Notes: a model not told the origin generated them from the letters alone. A stretch of DNA of 64,000 nt from Paenibacillus hemerocallicola (GCF_006265175.1 NZ_VDCQ01000003.1:126059-190058), one strand, 5' to 3'; shown: positions 15,998 through 25,449, counted from the first letter of the stretch. A program made the numbers and translations.

Positions 15998-17259
15998 CTA
16001 TGCTAAATTTCATTACGAACGTCTTAAGCAATCCGGCTATCATTCTCGGCATCATTGCGGCAATAGGATTGATTGCGCTTCGTAAAAGCGTTTCCGATAT
16101 TATCAAAGGAACGTTGAAAGTATTGCTTGGTTTTATTATTTTGCAGCAAGGCTCCAGTATCATCGTGTCCGCGCTTGTTCCGTTCAGTACAATGTTCACC
16201 GAAGCGTTTCATTTAACCGGTATCGTAGCCGAAGACAATTCGCTGGTTGCCGCCGTGCAAACCGTGCTCGGCAAAGAAACGGCATTCATTCTCATATTCT
16301 CGTTTATCATCAATCTGATCATTGCCCGGTTTACGCGATGGAAATATATTTTCTTGACGGGTCATATGATGTTTTCCTTCGCCGGCACGATGGCGATCAC
16401 ACTCGATCAGATGGGAGTGAAGGGATGGACGGCCATCGCGATCGGTTCGGTTATTCAAGGGATTTGTATGGTCTTGTTCCCGGCGATTTCCCAGCCGTTC
16501 GTTCGTAAAGTGACCGGTAACGATCAAGTCGCCTTCGGGTTTTGGGGGAGTTCCTGGATTTCGCTATCCGGCTGGGTCGGGGGCTTGGTAGGCAACAAGA
16601 AGAAATCGACGGAAGATATTAAAGTGCCCAAATCGATCGATTTCCTAAAGGACATGTCCGTTCTCATGAGCTTGGTCATGATCGTTATATTTATTGTAAC
16701 CGCTGTATTCGTAGATAATTCGAAGATTACGGAAATAACGAATGGTCAAAATGCTTACCAATTCTCGATTATGACGGCATTGACGTTTGTCGCCGGCGTA
16801 CTGGTGCTGCTGCAAGGTGTCCGTATGTTTCTTGGCGAGATCATTCCCGCATTTAAAGGAATTGGCGATAAAATCGTTCCGGGAGCCAAGCCCGCGCTGG
16901 ACGTGCCGATTTTCTACTCGTTTGCTCCGGTTGCGGTAACGATCGGCTTTATCGCCGCTATGATCGGCGGTCTAATTGTGACGTTGATCTCCGGATTTCT
17001 GCCGGTCGTCGTTCTGCCCTCCGTCATCGGCTTATTCTTTATGGGCGGGGCAGCGGGCGTATTCGGAAATGCGGCGGGCGGCGCGCGCGGCGCAATCGTT
17101 TCCGGCTTTTTCCTCGGTATTACCTTTTCGCTGCTGGTCGCCTTGGCTTATCCGCTGATCGATGTAGGGAAGTATGGGGTGCAGGGACTATGGTTCGCTT
17201 CTCCCGATGCGATTATCGTCGTCATCATCATGCGTCTAGTCGGAATGATCTTCGGATAA
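15994..17259 (+). CDS. PTS EIIC permease (UlaA/SgaT family)
   Basis: A 421-residue integral membrane permease with about ten to twelve hydrophobic segments and Gly-rich loops (SSWISLSGWVGGLVGNKKKS, and GGAAGVFGNAAGGARGAIVS). The family is the ascorbate-type EIIC, which imports sugar acids or lactones while EIIB phosphorylates them. The substrate need not be ascorbate: UlaD/E/F partners are absent, and the neighbours are a phosphotriesterase-like hydrolase and a KDPG-type aldolase. Confidence 0.92.
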   Translation: MTMLNFITNVLSNPAIILGIIAAIGLIALRKSVSDIIKGTLKVLLGFIILQQGSSIIVSALVPFSTMFTEAFHLTGIVAEDNSLVAAVQTVLGKETAFILIFSFIINLIIARFTRWKYIFLTGHMMFSFAGTMAITLDQMGVKGWTAIAIGSVIQGICMVLFPAISQPFVRKVTGNDQVAFGFWGSSWISLSGWVGGLVGNKKKSTEDIKVPKSIDFLKDMSVLMSLVMIVIFIVTAVFVDNSKITEITNGQNAYQFSIMTALTFVAGVLVLLQGVRMFLGEIIPAFKGIGDKIVPGAKPALDVPIFYSFAPVAVTIGFIAAMIGGLIVTLISGFLPVVVLPSVIGLFFMGGAAGVFGNAAGGARGAIVSGFFLGITFSLLVALAYPLIDVGKYGVQGLWFASPDAIIVVIIMRLVGMIFG

Positions 17260-17314
17260 TAGCATTTCCCCATATGTCATAGATACAATTCATATCGGAA
17301 CAGGAGTGGTACAG

Positions 17315-18235
17315 ATGACTAAAAAAATAAGAACCGTACTGGGAGACATAAAAAAGGAGCAGTTGGGATTCACCTACAGCCACGAGCATCTATGGTGTTG
17401 TCCGCCGCCTTCGCAGAAGGACCGCGATTTGGAGCTGACCGACTACGCGGCTTCGCTGCACGAGCTGCGCAGCTTCAAGGAAGTCGGCGGACAAGCGTTA
17501 GTCGACGCATCGACGTTGGACTACGGCAGAGACGGCGGCAAGCTGAAGCAGATGTCGCTTGATTCGGGCGTTCACGTCATAGGCACCACGGGTTTTAACA
17601 AGCATATTTATTTTCCGGAATGGGTGGAGACGGAGTCGATCGAACAAATCGCACAGCGGCTCGTACACGATGTAACACAAGGCATGGACGGCACCGATGC
17701 GAAAGCCGGATTTTTGAAATCGGGCTCCTGGATGCAGATGATCCATCCGCTCGAAGAGAAAACGACCCGAGCTTTGGCGCTCGCGCAAAAAGAAACGAAG
17801 GCTCCGGTGTGGCTGCACACGGAGGCCGGTACGATGGGCATGGAGATGCTCGATATTTTGCAGGAGGAAGGCGTCGATATGTCCATAGTGGCTGTCGGCC
17901 ATAGCGATCGCAATGCGGATCCGTATTATCACCTGCAGCTGGCAAACCGGGGAGCATATGTTCAATTTGACGGTGCGAGCAAAGTAAAATATTACCCGGA
18001 AAGCACGCGCGTCATGCTGATCAAGAATATGATCGAACACGGATTTATCGATCAATTGCTGTTCTCCGGGGACATGGGGCGTCAATCTTATCTTCACGGA
18101 TATGGCGGCGGTCCCGGATTCCAATATATTATCGCGAAGTTTATTCCTCGGCTGCTCTCGGAAGGCATTACGCAGGAGCAGATCGATACCATTTTCGTCA
18201 AAAATCCGGCTCGATGGCTGGCACAGTTTGAGTAA
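17315..18235 (+). CDS. Phosphotriesterase-family hydrolase (probable phospho-lactonase)
   Basis: A 306-residue amidohydrolase of the phosphotriesterase (PTE) family. Metal ligands: the HEH pair in GFTYSHEHLW, His in WLHTEAG, His in AVGHSDRN, and Asp in LLFSGDMGRQSYL. ATG 17315 follows AGGAG. Relatives in Firmicutes, such as Lmo2620, hydrolyse phosphorylated sugar lactones, and they often neighbour PTS genes. Here it stands directly after an ascorbate-type PTS, so a role in opening the imported phosphorylated lactone is the best inference. Phosphotriester hydrolysis is not expected to be physiological. Confidence 0.88.
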   Translation: MTKKIRTVLGDIKKEQLGFTYSHEHLWCCPPPSQKDRDLELTDYAASLHELRSFKEVGGQALVDASTLDYGRDGGKLKQMSLDSGVHVIGTTGFNKHIYFPEWVETESIEQIAQRLVHDVTQGMDGTDAKAGFLKSGSWMQMIHPLEEKTTRALALAQKETKAPVWLHTEAGTMGMEMLDILQEEGVDMSIVAVGHSDRNADPYYHLQLANRGAYVQFDGASKVKYYPESTRVMLIKNMIEHGFIDQLLFSGDMGRQSYLHGYGGGPGFQYIIAKFIPRLLSEGITQEQIDTIFVKNPARWLAQFE

Positions 18236-18245
18236 GGAGGCCGTT

Positions 18246-18869
18246 ATGAGACCGTTGCAAAAAGGCACCATTATCAGTATCGTGCGTGGCGTCGATCCGC
18301 ATGAGATCGTCCCGATCGCGGAGGCGCTCTTGGAAGAAGGGATCGAATGGCTGGAAGTCAGCCTAAGCGAAGAGAAGCAAGGGCTTGACAATATCAAGCT
18401 GCTGTCGGAAACGTATGGCGATCGGTTGCAGTTGGGCGTCGGTACCGTGATTCACAAGGAACAAGCGGATCGCGCCATCGCAGCGGGAGCCCGTTATGTA
18501 ATTACTCCCGGCTGGGAGAGGGAGCTGGTTCGCTACGTAAAATCATTGGACATGCAAATCTTTCCGGGGGTGTATACCCCGGGCGATATTATGCAAGCCG
18601 TGCAAGAACAGTTGCAAGTCGTCAAGCTGTTTCCGGCTTCGACGTTAGGCGCCGACTTCGTCAAACAAGTACAAGGTCCGTTTCCGAGCCTTCACATCAT
18701 GGGTGTCGGAGGGATTGCTTTGAGCAACATCAATTCTTTTTATGAGGCCGGATGCTCCTCTTTTGCCATCGGCAGCGATTTGGTTCCTCGCGGTGCGACC
18801 AGGCAGCAACTATCAACCATTCGTGAGCGGGCCAAACAGTACAAGAACATACTTCACGAAAAGGGTTGA
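18246..18869 (+). CDS. KDPG/KHG-type aldolase (Eda family)
   Basis: A 207-residue class I aldolase. EWLEVSLSE carries the catalytic Glu, and the Schiff-base Lys lies in VVKLFPAST. The GVGTVIHKEQADRAIAAGA and GGIALSNINSFYEAG segments are typical of the fold. Start ATG 18246 after TAAGGAGG, ten bases after the PTE-like gene. The family splits 2-keto-3-deoxy acids or their phosphates into pyruvate plus an aldehyde, so it supplies the carbon-carbon cleavage step of the operon's pathway. A dehydratase to make the keto-deoxy acid is not in the window. Confidence 0.9.
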   Translation: MRPLQKGTIISIVRGVDPHEIVPIAEALLEEGIEWLEVSLSEEKQGLDNIKLLSETYGDRLQLGVGTVIHKEQADRAIAAGARYVITPGWERELVRYVKSLDMQIFPGVYTPGDIMQAVQEQLQVVKLFPASTLGADFVKQVQGPFPSLHIMGVGGIALSNINSFYEAGCSSFAIGSDLVPRGATRQQLSTIRERAKQYKNILHEKG

Positions 18870-18876
18870 GCCGACT

Positions 18877-19620
18877 ATGAATGCATGCAACGAATTGATA
18901 GTTATGACCAGAGATGATGCCGCGGAAGCCGTGAAGCGCTATCCTGTGGCGGTTCTTCCCCTGGGTGCGACAGAACAGCACGGTCATCATCTTCCGATCG
19001 GCGTCGATATCTTTTTGGCGGAAGCTTTATCGCGGCGCGTGTGCGAACAGACGGGCGCCATCCTGCTTCCGTCCGTACCGTTCGGATACTCATGGGTATG
19101 GCGGGATATTCCCGGAACAGTATCTTTGCAGCAGCACCACGTGGAAGCGGTCATTAAGGATGTAGCGCACAGCGTGTCGCGTTATGGCACCAAACTGCTG
19201 GTTATCATTAACGGTCACGATGCGAATAATACTTCGATGAAGTATGCGGCGCGGGAGCTGGAGGACGAGCTGGATATGAAAGTCGTCTACTTGTTCTATC
19301 CGAATATGTCCGGCATCGTCGAGAAATATTGCGATTCGGAATTATGGCACGGAATGATACATGCCTGCGAATTCGAAACCTCTCTGATGCTGGCGGTTAA
19401 GCCGGAATACGTCCAAATGGGGAAGGCCGTACGCGAATATCCGGATAAACCGAATTTGTACGGGAAGTCCACAATATCTCTCGGCGATTTAAGCCGAAGC
19501 GGCGTTTATGGCGATGCGACGCTCGCTACCAAGGAGAAGGGCGAACTGATGCTGCGTCTGTTTGTAGAAGAAATGTCGCAATTGGTGGATGAAGCATACC
19601 GGGAAACAATCGGCAACTAG
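18877..19620 (+). CDS. Creatininase-family hydrolase
   Basis: A 247-residue creatininase-fold metallohydrolase. Metal ligands can be seen in GATEQHGHHLPIGVDIFLAE (Glu, His, Asp), NGHDANN (His) and HACEFETS (Glu). The family opens C-N or C-C bonds of cyclic substrates: creatinine, formamides, and 3-dehydro-inosose-type sugars. Within this operon it probably opens or deacylates an intermediate of the imported compound. It starts seven bases after the aldolase stop. The substrate cannot be fixed from sequence. Confidence 0.88.
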   Translation: MNACNELIVMTRDDAAEAVKRYPVAVLPLGATEQHGHHLPIGVDIFLAEALSRRVCEQTGAILLPSVPFGYSWVWRDIPGTVSLQQHHVEAVIKDVAHSVSRYGTKLLVIINGHDANNTSMKYAARELEDELDMKVVYLFYPNMSGIVEKYCDSELWHGMIHACEFETSLMLAVKPEYVQMGKAVREYPDKPNLYGKSTISLGDLSRSGVYGDATLATKEKGELMLRLFVEEMSQLVDEAYRETIGN

Positions 19621-19631
19621 GAGGGATTAAC

Positions 19632-19898
19632 ATGATTCGTCAAACCGTAGTCGTTCCATTTGAGGAAGGCATGCACATTAGACCGGCCAACGATTTGGTG
19701 CAAATTACGGCCAAGTTCCAGAGCGATATTCAGTTCGAGCGGGAAGACGAAGCGGCGGATGGCAAAAGCGTGATGGAAATCATGCTGCTCGGTGCCGAGC
19801 ATGGAAACGAAATTTTGGTGACTGTGGACGGAGAAGACGAGCAGGCGGCGATGGATGCGGTCAAAAACTTTTTCCAATCGAAGGACGGGCAAACGTGA
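19632..19898 (+). CDS. HPr-family phosphocarrier protein dedicated to this operon
   Basis: An 88-residue HPr. The active-site His15 is in EGMHIRPAND and the regulatory Ser46 in DGKSVMEIM, both at the canonical positions, so it can in principle be phosphorylated by EI and by HPr kinase. Start ATG 19632 after TAGGAGGG, with 11 bases to the creatininase gene; its stop overlaps the EI start. Since every Bacillales genome has a housekeeping ptsHI pair, this copy is a paralogue serving the local PTS. Confidence 0.93.
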   Translation: MIRQTVVVPFEEGMHIRPANDLVQITAKFQSDIQFEREDEAADGKSVMEIMLLGAEHGNEILVTVDGEDEQAAMDAVKNFFQSKDGQT

Positions 19899-21643
19899 TG
19901 GCGCAGATCAGCTCGGTTCGACTGCAGGGGATTGGGGCATCGGAAGGGATCTCTATCGCGCCGGTTACGATTTTCTGCAAGGACAAGATTCAGGTTCAGC
20001 TTCGGAAAATCGACGATGCAGAGTCCGAGTATGAGCGCTTGGATAAGGCGATTGCCGAATGTTATGCCGACCTGCAAGCCGTCCATGCCGAAGCGGGCAA
20101 AAGACTCGGTCCGGAGGAAGCCAAAATTTTCGAAGGACACTTGTCTTTGCTTCAGGATCCTTCCTTGAGAAAAAAAGTCACACAGCTCATCGAGCGCGAA
20201 AAAGCGAATGCCGAATACGCCTTGGAGCAGCATTTCGACACCATTATCGCCAAATTCGAAAAGATGAAAAATGAGTACATGCGGGAGCGTGAGGCCGATG
20301 TTCGCGACGTGAAGGAAAGACTGCTGAAGAAGCTGCTCGGTATAGCGGACCAATCGTTTCCGGAACAGTCTCTTAAAGTACGTTCCATTCTTGTCGCGCA
20401 TGATTTGACTCCGGCCGATACGACGAGCCTGACAGTCGGCAGCACAGCCGGGTTTGCTACTGAAATCGGCGGCAAAACTTCGCATACGGCTATTATAGCA
20501 AGGTCTTTGAACATTCCGTCGGTCGTCGGGGTATCCGGGCTAACCAATGCGGTGAACCCCGGCGATACGATCATTGTCGACGGGAGAGAGGGCGTTGTGA
20601 TCGTTAGGCCTACGGAAGAGGAAATTGCAAAATACGAAAGCAAACGCGAACAATACGAAGCAGAAAAAACTGCGTTAGCGTCGTTGATTCATGAACCGAG
20701 CTTGACCAAGGATGGCAGGAAAATCGAGATCGCCGCGAACATCGGCTCTCCGCTTGATGCGGATGCGGCTATCGCTGTCGGGGCGGAAGGAATCGGTTTG
20801 TTCCGAACTGAATTTCTATATATGAATCGAAGCTCGCTGCCGGATGAGGAAGAACAGTTTGAAGCGTACAGGACGGCGGTCGAGCGAATGTCTCCCAAAC
20901 CAGTCGTCATTCGGACGCTGGATATTGGCGGGGATAAATCGCTGCCTTACTTGCCCATGGACCCGGAAATGAATCCGTTTCTCGGCCATCGCGCCATTCG
21001 GCTTTGCTTGGAGCGGCCGGACCTGTTCCGACCTCAAATTCGGGCTATCCTTCGTGCCGGCGAATATGGAAATGTCCATATGATGTTTCCGATGGTCGCT
21101 ACCATGACGGAACTGCGACAAGCGAAAGAAATGGTCGATGAGGAAAAAGCCAAGCTGCGGACGGAAGGAACACCGTTTTCAGATCATATTCCGGTCGGCA
21201 TCATGGTAGAAATTCCTTCTACGGCTCTGATCGCGGATCAGTTGGCCAAGGAAGCCGACTTTTTCTCGATCGGCACTAACGACCTAATCCAATATACGTT
21301 GGCTTGCGACCGTATGAACGAGAAAATTTCGCATCTGTATCAACCGTTCCATCCCGCCGTACTCAGGTTGATTCAAATGACAGCGGACGCGGCTCACCGC
21401 GAAAATAAATGGGTCGGCGTTTGCGGAGAAATGGCCGGCGACGTCCAAGCAATTCCGCTGCTGGTCGGGCTTGGCATCGACGAACTAAGCATGAGCGCAT
21501 CCTCCGTGCTCAAGGCAAGACATCTCGTTCAGGGGATGGATTACGTCGAGCTCCGGGAGCTGGCGCGGAATGCGCTTCAACTGGACACGCAGGAAGAGGT
21601 GCTTCGTTTGTTGGAGCGATCGAGAAGGAACCGCAACGCATAA
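19898..21643 (+). CDS. ptsI: PTS enzyme I (phosphoenolpyruvate-protein phosphotransferase)
   Basis: A 581-residue enzyme I. The phosphohistidine motif GGKTSHTAIIARS sits near residue 196, then the PEP-binding TIM barrel with GLFRTEFLYMNR, FFSIGTNDLIQYTLACDR and the active-site Cys in VGVCGEMAGD. It moves phosphate from PEP to HPr. It follows the dedicated HPr with a one-base overlap (or GTG 19895). Last gene of the operon, with a terminator 45 bases on. Full length and with all catalytic residues, so the operon can power its own transport. Confidence 0.95.
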   Translation: MAQISSVRLQGIGASEGISIAPVTIFCKDKIQVQLRKIDDAESEYERLDKAIAECYADLQAVHAEAGKRLGPEEAKIFEGHLSLLQDPSLRKKVTQLIEREKANAEYALEQHFDTIIAKFEKMKNEYMREREADVRDVKERLLKKLLGIADQSFPEQSLKVRSILVAHDLTPADTTSLTVGSTAGFATEIGGKTSHTAIIARSLNIPSVVGVSGLTNAVNPGDTIIVDGREGVVIVRPTEEEIAKYESKREQYEAEKTALASLIHEPSLTKDGRKIEIAANIGSPLDADAAIAVGAEGIGLFRTEFLYMNRSSLPDEEEQFEAYRTAVERMSPKPVVIRTLDIGGDKSLPYLPMDPEMNPFLGHRAIRLCLERPDLFRPQIRAILRAGEYGNVHMMFPMVATMTELRQAKEMVDEEKAKLRTEGTPFSDHIPVGIMVEIPSTALIADQLAKEADFFSIGTNDLIQYTLACDRMNEKISHLYQPFHPAVLRLIQMTADAAHRENKWVGVCGEMAGDVQAIPLLVGLGIDELSMSASSVLKARHLVQGMDYVELRELARNALQLDTQEEVLRLLERSRRNRNA

Positions 21644-21687
21644 TCAATCGTTTCGGACCGAGAACATGTGAATAGGAAGAGTAAGCG

Positions 21688-21736
21688 GTAGCAGTTTATT
21701 GTCAGATTCCATTGACATTAAGCTGCTCTTTTTTTC
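21688..21736 (+). terminator. Rho-independent terminator of the PTS operon
   Basis: The arms 21690-21704 and 21713-21727 pair (AGCAG/CTGCT outside, TTGTCA/TGACA inside) with two mismatches, followed by CTTTTTTT. Confidence 0.8.
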
Positions 21737-21954
21737 GTTATCCTAAATTTCTCCAATGTTTTGAGGCGGCGGGTCTAGCCTGCGAATCTGCTTGTCCCAT
21801 GCTGGATCTGCAATTCAGGCTTGCATGTTTATGATCGATTATAGCGACGGAACAACATTTTTTCTCAAAAAAGATTACAAATGTACACGTTGACTTGTTA
21901 TAGTTTGGATAGACAGAAGCGAATCGCGAAACGGCTCGGGGAGGAAACAGCAAG

Positions 21955-22020
21955 ATGAACGATTGGCCAAACCGTCATTTGACGAATGGATTTCTGCATC
22001 CGGATGGAGGAGAGATATGA
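21955..22020 (+). CDS. Short leader ORF coupled to the heparinase-like gene
   Basis: ATG 21955 has a strong GGGAGGAAAC ribosome site and opens a 21-codon frame (start MNDWPNRH, end PDGGEI). Its TGA at 22018-22020 overlaps the ATG of the downstream gene in an ATGA arrangement. Either a translationally coupled leader peptide or the degenerate remains of a longer upstream gene. No family recognised. Confidence 0.4.
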   Translation: MNDWPNRHLTNGFLHPDGGEI

Positions 22021-23864
22021 TTCCATTTACCGAGATTAAAAATGCCGTTATGAAAATGCCCCCCAGGGATGGAAACGCGTACCCCTACGCGTCGGAATGG
22101 ACCCCGGAGCGGTTGCTTGCGATGCGGGAGGCGCCCCATCTGCAAAAGCTGCTGACGGAAATCCGTCGGGAGGCGCAGCGGGCCGCCGAAGAACCGATCC
22201 CTCCGCTGGCATTCTCCTTGTTCCGCGCATTCGAGACGGATGGAACGCGCAAAGAGTACGAAACCCCGTACTTCGAACGGCGGGGGAGGCTGCTGGCGTT
22301 GACGATGACTTCCGTAATCGACGAGACGGACCGGTATATGGGTGCGCTGCACGATCTGATCTGGGAAATGTGCGAGGAATTTACGTGGTGCTTGCCGGCG
22401 CATTTGCCGGTCGGTGTCGAAGCGAACCGGGCGAGCCGGAGACCACCGGAGCAAATCGTGGATCTGTTCGCCGCGGAGACGGCGCATGCGCTGGCCGAGT
22501 GCGTCGTATTGCTCGCCGGCCGGCTGGATCCCTGGATCGAATACCGGGTGCGCGGCGAAATCGAACGTCGCGTGTTGCGTCCGCTGTTCGACGATCCGGT
22601 CCCGTTCGGCTGGGAATCGTCTATGATGAATTGGTCCGCGGTGTGCGCCGGCGCGGCCGGAATGGCGGCGCTCCTGCTGGTGGACGACCGCGAACGGCTT
22701 ACCGCCGCGATAGATCGCGTCGTTCGGGCGATGGAATGTTTTCTATTGGGTTACGGCAACGACGGCGGCTGCGCGGAAGGGATCACCTATTGGGCGTACG
22801 GCTTCGGCTATTATGTCTACTATGCGGACATGCTGCATACGGTTACCGCAGGCGCTCTCGATTTGATGAACATGCCGAAAGTAAAGCGGATCGCCGCTTT
22901 TCCGGCCGAGTCTTGCTTCTCCGGTACGCATTATCCGGCCTTCTCCGATGCGGACGGTTCGTGGATGCCTACTCCAGGACTGTTATGCAGGCTGGCGTCC
23001 CGGCTCGGCATGCCGGTTCCGGAATTGCGGGAGATGCCGTCATTTCACGCAGACCACTGCTACCGATGGCCGACCGTCTTGAGAAACGCGAGCTGGACGG
23101 ACCCGTCTTTGCTCGGACGGCCGGTACCGGACGGGACGGCGGTTTTCGACGACCTGCAATGGATCGTCGATCGCGGACATATCGGCGGTATGCCTACCGG
23201 GTTTGCTGCAAAGGGAGGACATAACGCAGAGCCGCATAACCATAACGATCTGGGACATTTTATTTTGCACGCCGGCGGCGAGGACCTGCTGACGGATTTG
23301 GGAGCCGGCTTATATACGCGCGATTATTTCGGTCCGCAACGCTATTCGATGATCCATAACGGCTCCGAAGGCCATTCCGTGCCGGTCGTCGACGGCTGCC
23401 CACAGCTGGCGGGCGCCGCCCGTAGAGCTGAAATGTTGGTTGAAGAACGCCATGGGAACGGAGCTCTGAGAATTGAGATCGATGCGACGAAAGCGTACGA
23501 CGTGAAGCACCTACGGCTGTGGAAGCGGAAATTCGGCTGGGAATGCATTCCCGGCTCCGATCGAGCGGCGCTTCATGTGCGGGACATCTTCGCGTTCGAT
23601 ACGATGCCCGGGCATCTGGAGGAAGTATGGATAAGCCGACTGAAGCCGGAGCTCGGCGACGGAGCTGTGGTGTGGCGCGGACGGGAGGCGACGCTGTCGC
23701 TGCGCTTCGAGCCGGAATGGTTCGACGCCGAGGCGGAGCGGCTGGAGACGCTGAACCATGCGGGCCAGCCGGATGACGTATACCGCGTGAAGCTTCGGGC
23801 GAAGCGGCTCGAGCGGGAGATGTGCTTCGATTTCGATTTCGAAATTACGACGAACGTCGGCTGA
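22017..23864 (+). CDS. Heparinase II/III-family polysaccharide lyase-like protein
   Basis: A 615-residue protein with the two-part heparinase II/III architecture: a helical (alpha/alpha) toroid over about residues 40-370 (WSAVCAGAAGMAALLL, NDGGCAEGITYWAYGFGYYV) and a beta-sandwich domain from about 395, opened by the family motif KGGHNAEPHNHNDLGHF with catalytic His and Asn. No signal peptide, so it acts in the cytoplasm on imported oligosaccharides. ATG 22017 has GGAGGAGAG upstream. The family cleaves uronic-acid-containing chains by elimination; the true substrate is unknown. The sialidase-like gene follows after 328 bases, probably as part of the same catabolic group. Confidence 0.88.
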   Translation: MIPFTEIKNAVMKMPPRDGNAYPYASEWTPERLLAMREAPHLQKLLTEIRREAQRAAEEPIPPLAFSLFRAFETDGTRKEYETPYFERRGRLLALTMTSVIDETDRYMGALHDLIWEMCEEFTWCLPAHLPVGVEANRASRRPPEQIVDLFAAETAHALAECVVLLAGRLDPWIEYRVRGEIERRVLRPLFDDPVPFGWESSMMNWSAVCAGAAGMAALLLVDDRERLTAAIDRVVRAMECFLLGYGNDGGCAEGITYWAYGFGYYVYYADMLHTVTAGALDLMNMPKVKRIAAFPAESCFSGTHYPAFSDADGSWMPTPGLLCRLASRLGMPVPELREMPSFHADHCYRWPTVLRNASWTDPSLLGRPVPDGTAVFDDLQWIVDRGHIGGMPTGFAAKGGHNAEPHNHNDLGHFILHAGGEDLLTDLGAGLYTRDYFGPQRYSMIHNGSEGHSVPVVDGCPQLAGAARRAEMLVEERHGNGALRIEIDATKAYDVKHLRLWKRKFGWECIPGSDRAALHVRDIFAFDTMPGHLEEVWISRLKPELGDGAVVWRGREATLSLRFEPEWFDAEAERLETLNHAGQPDDVYRVKLRAKRLEREMCFDFDFEITTNVG

Positions 23865-23955
23865 ACGATGAACGATGCTCAAGTTTTCCGTTCATGATGT
23901 AGCGACATCACGATGCTTTTGCGAAACAGAAGGCAGAAATACGGAATGTTGCTAT

Positions 23956-24000
23956 AACCGGTCCGCATGCCGATCTTTTGATCTGCAATAGCCGGTTTTC
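23956..24000 (+). terminator. Weak terminator-like hairpin after the heparinase-like gene
   Basis: AACCGG (23957-23962) can pair with CCGGTT (23992-23997), with GATC/GATC pairing inside, followed by TTTTC. The 23865-24192 interval otherwise holds no gene. A good ribosome site (GAGGAGGCGAG) precedes the next gene. Confidence 0.35.
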
Positions 24001-24192
24001 AACAGCCGGCTAGCTTCTTTCACCCTGCGGGCAGTCGAGTATACCTTTATGGTACATTCGGAAAGTTGCTTGGACAATAGGGGCACGCGGCTCTTTGGTG
24101 GAGTCGTCCAGTCAAAAATCGTGCGCAAATCTCGGCGAGTAAGTGCAGGTTACGCCGAGCGTAATTTGCAGTAAACGAGGAGGCGAGATCGA

Positions 24193-25449
24193 ATGGTCGA
24201 GTATGTACAACACAAAAGTCCAATCTATGACATTCGGCTAGATAAGATCAGCTCGGGGTTCGTTCCGGGACAGGATTACTGCTGGACGCATCCGAGAGCC
24301 GGTATCGTGAAAGGGGAGAAGCCCTCCGTAGTGGTGACTATGTCACCGTTGAAATTAACCGGCAGCGACGTCTTCTTCGCCTTGAACGAGACGCGCTCCG
24401 ACGAAATGGGGAAGACTTGGTCTTATCCCGCGGAACAGCCGGCTCTTGGACGACATGCGCTTAGCGACGGACTCGAAGAGGTCATAAGCGACTTTACTCC
24501 TGCATGGCACGAAGCGTCCGGCAAGCTTCTGGGTATCGGCCATACCGTAACGTACAAAGGCAATCATATATACCGGCCGATCCGTAAAACGGTATATGCG
24601 GTATACGATGCGGGTAGTCGAAGCTGGACGGAATGGCGAGAGATGGCGATGCCGTCAACATTTTTCACTTCGGGTGCGGGATCGACGCAGCGATTCGATT
24701 TGGAAAATGGAGATATTTTATTGCCGATCTATTTTTCGAAATCCGTCGAGGATTTAAGCAACGGTCGTCATTTCAATTACTCTACGGTTGTCCGATGTCG
24801 TTTCGACGGAGAGAGTCTGCGATATATCGAGCACGGCTCGGAGCTCACGGTTCACCGGCATCGCGGCTACGTCGAGCCTTCCTTGACGCGGTTCCGGGGA
24901 CAGTTTTTCTTGACATTGCGGGCCGATGATCACGGGGCTGTGGCGCGAAGCGCGGACGGACTGCATTTCGGTGAGCCGAAAGCATGGACTTGGGATGACG
25001 GTAGCGAGGTGCTTACATACAACACCCAGCAGCACTGGGTAACCCATAGCGATGGGCTGTTCCTGGTCTATACGAGAAAGGCGGACAACAACGATCACAT
25101 CTTCAGACACCGTGCTCCATTGTTTATCGCCGAGGTCGATCCGGAACGGCTATGTTTGATCCGCGCATCCGAACGCGTACTCGTCCCGGAGCGGGGGGCG
25201 AGACTGTGCAACTTCGGGGTAGTGGACGTGAACGAAAGGGAGACATGGGTAACCGTAGCCGAATGGATGCAGAACGGCGGCGTGTGGGGCGAGGAGATGC
25301 GTCGACTGCTGCTTGAAACGTATACCGGAGAGGAACTGGCTCCTCTCGAATCAGCGCCTCATATGAGCGGACTTATAACTTTAATGGGCGCCGACAACAG
25401 CGTATTTGCCGCCCGTATTTTATGGAAGACTCCCAACCGCAGCGTGTAA
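24193..25449 (+). CDS. Sialidase-like (BNR-type) glycoside hydrolase
   Basis: A 418-residue six-bladed propeller protein of the sialidase superfamily. Seen: the N-terminal HPRAGIVKG strand, the Asp-box-like SRSWTEWREM and SEVLTYNTQQHW segments, DILLPIYFSKSVED, and GYVEPSLTRFRGQFFLTLRA with a Glu in the position of the family's catalytic or ligand Glu. No signal peptide, so cytoplasmic. It probably works with the heparinase-like enzyme on an imported acidic oligosaccharide. A true sialic-acid specificity is not shown, since many such proteins have other substrates. Confidence 0.8.
   Translation: MVEYVQHKSPIYDIRLDKISSGFVPGQDYCWTHPRAGIVKGEKPSVVVTMSPLKLTGSDVFFALNETRSDEMGKTWSYPAEQPALGRHALSDGLEEVISDFTPAWHEASGKLLGIGHTVTYKGNHIYRPIRKTVYAVYDAGSRSWTEWREMAMPSTFFTSGAGSTQRFDLENGDILLPIYFSKSVEDLSNGRHFNYSTVVRCRFDGESLRYIEHGSELTVHRHRGYVEPSLTRFRGQFFLTLRADDHGAVARSADGLHFGEPKAWTWDDGSEVLTYNTQQHWVTHSDGLFLVYTRKADNNDHIFRHRAPLFIAEVDPERLCLIRASERVLVPERGARLCNFGVVDVNERETWVTVAEWMQNGGVWGEEMRRLLLETYTGEELAPLESAPHMSGLITLMGADNSVFAARILWKTPNRSV

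Noticed and set aside
22097-23224. Long 375-codon open frame inside the heparinase-like gene
   Set aside because: Arg/Gly-rich translation of a GC-rich gene read in another frame; no ribosome site and no family.
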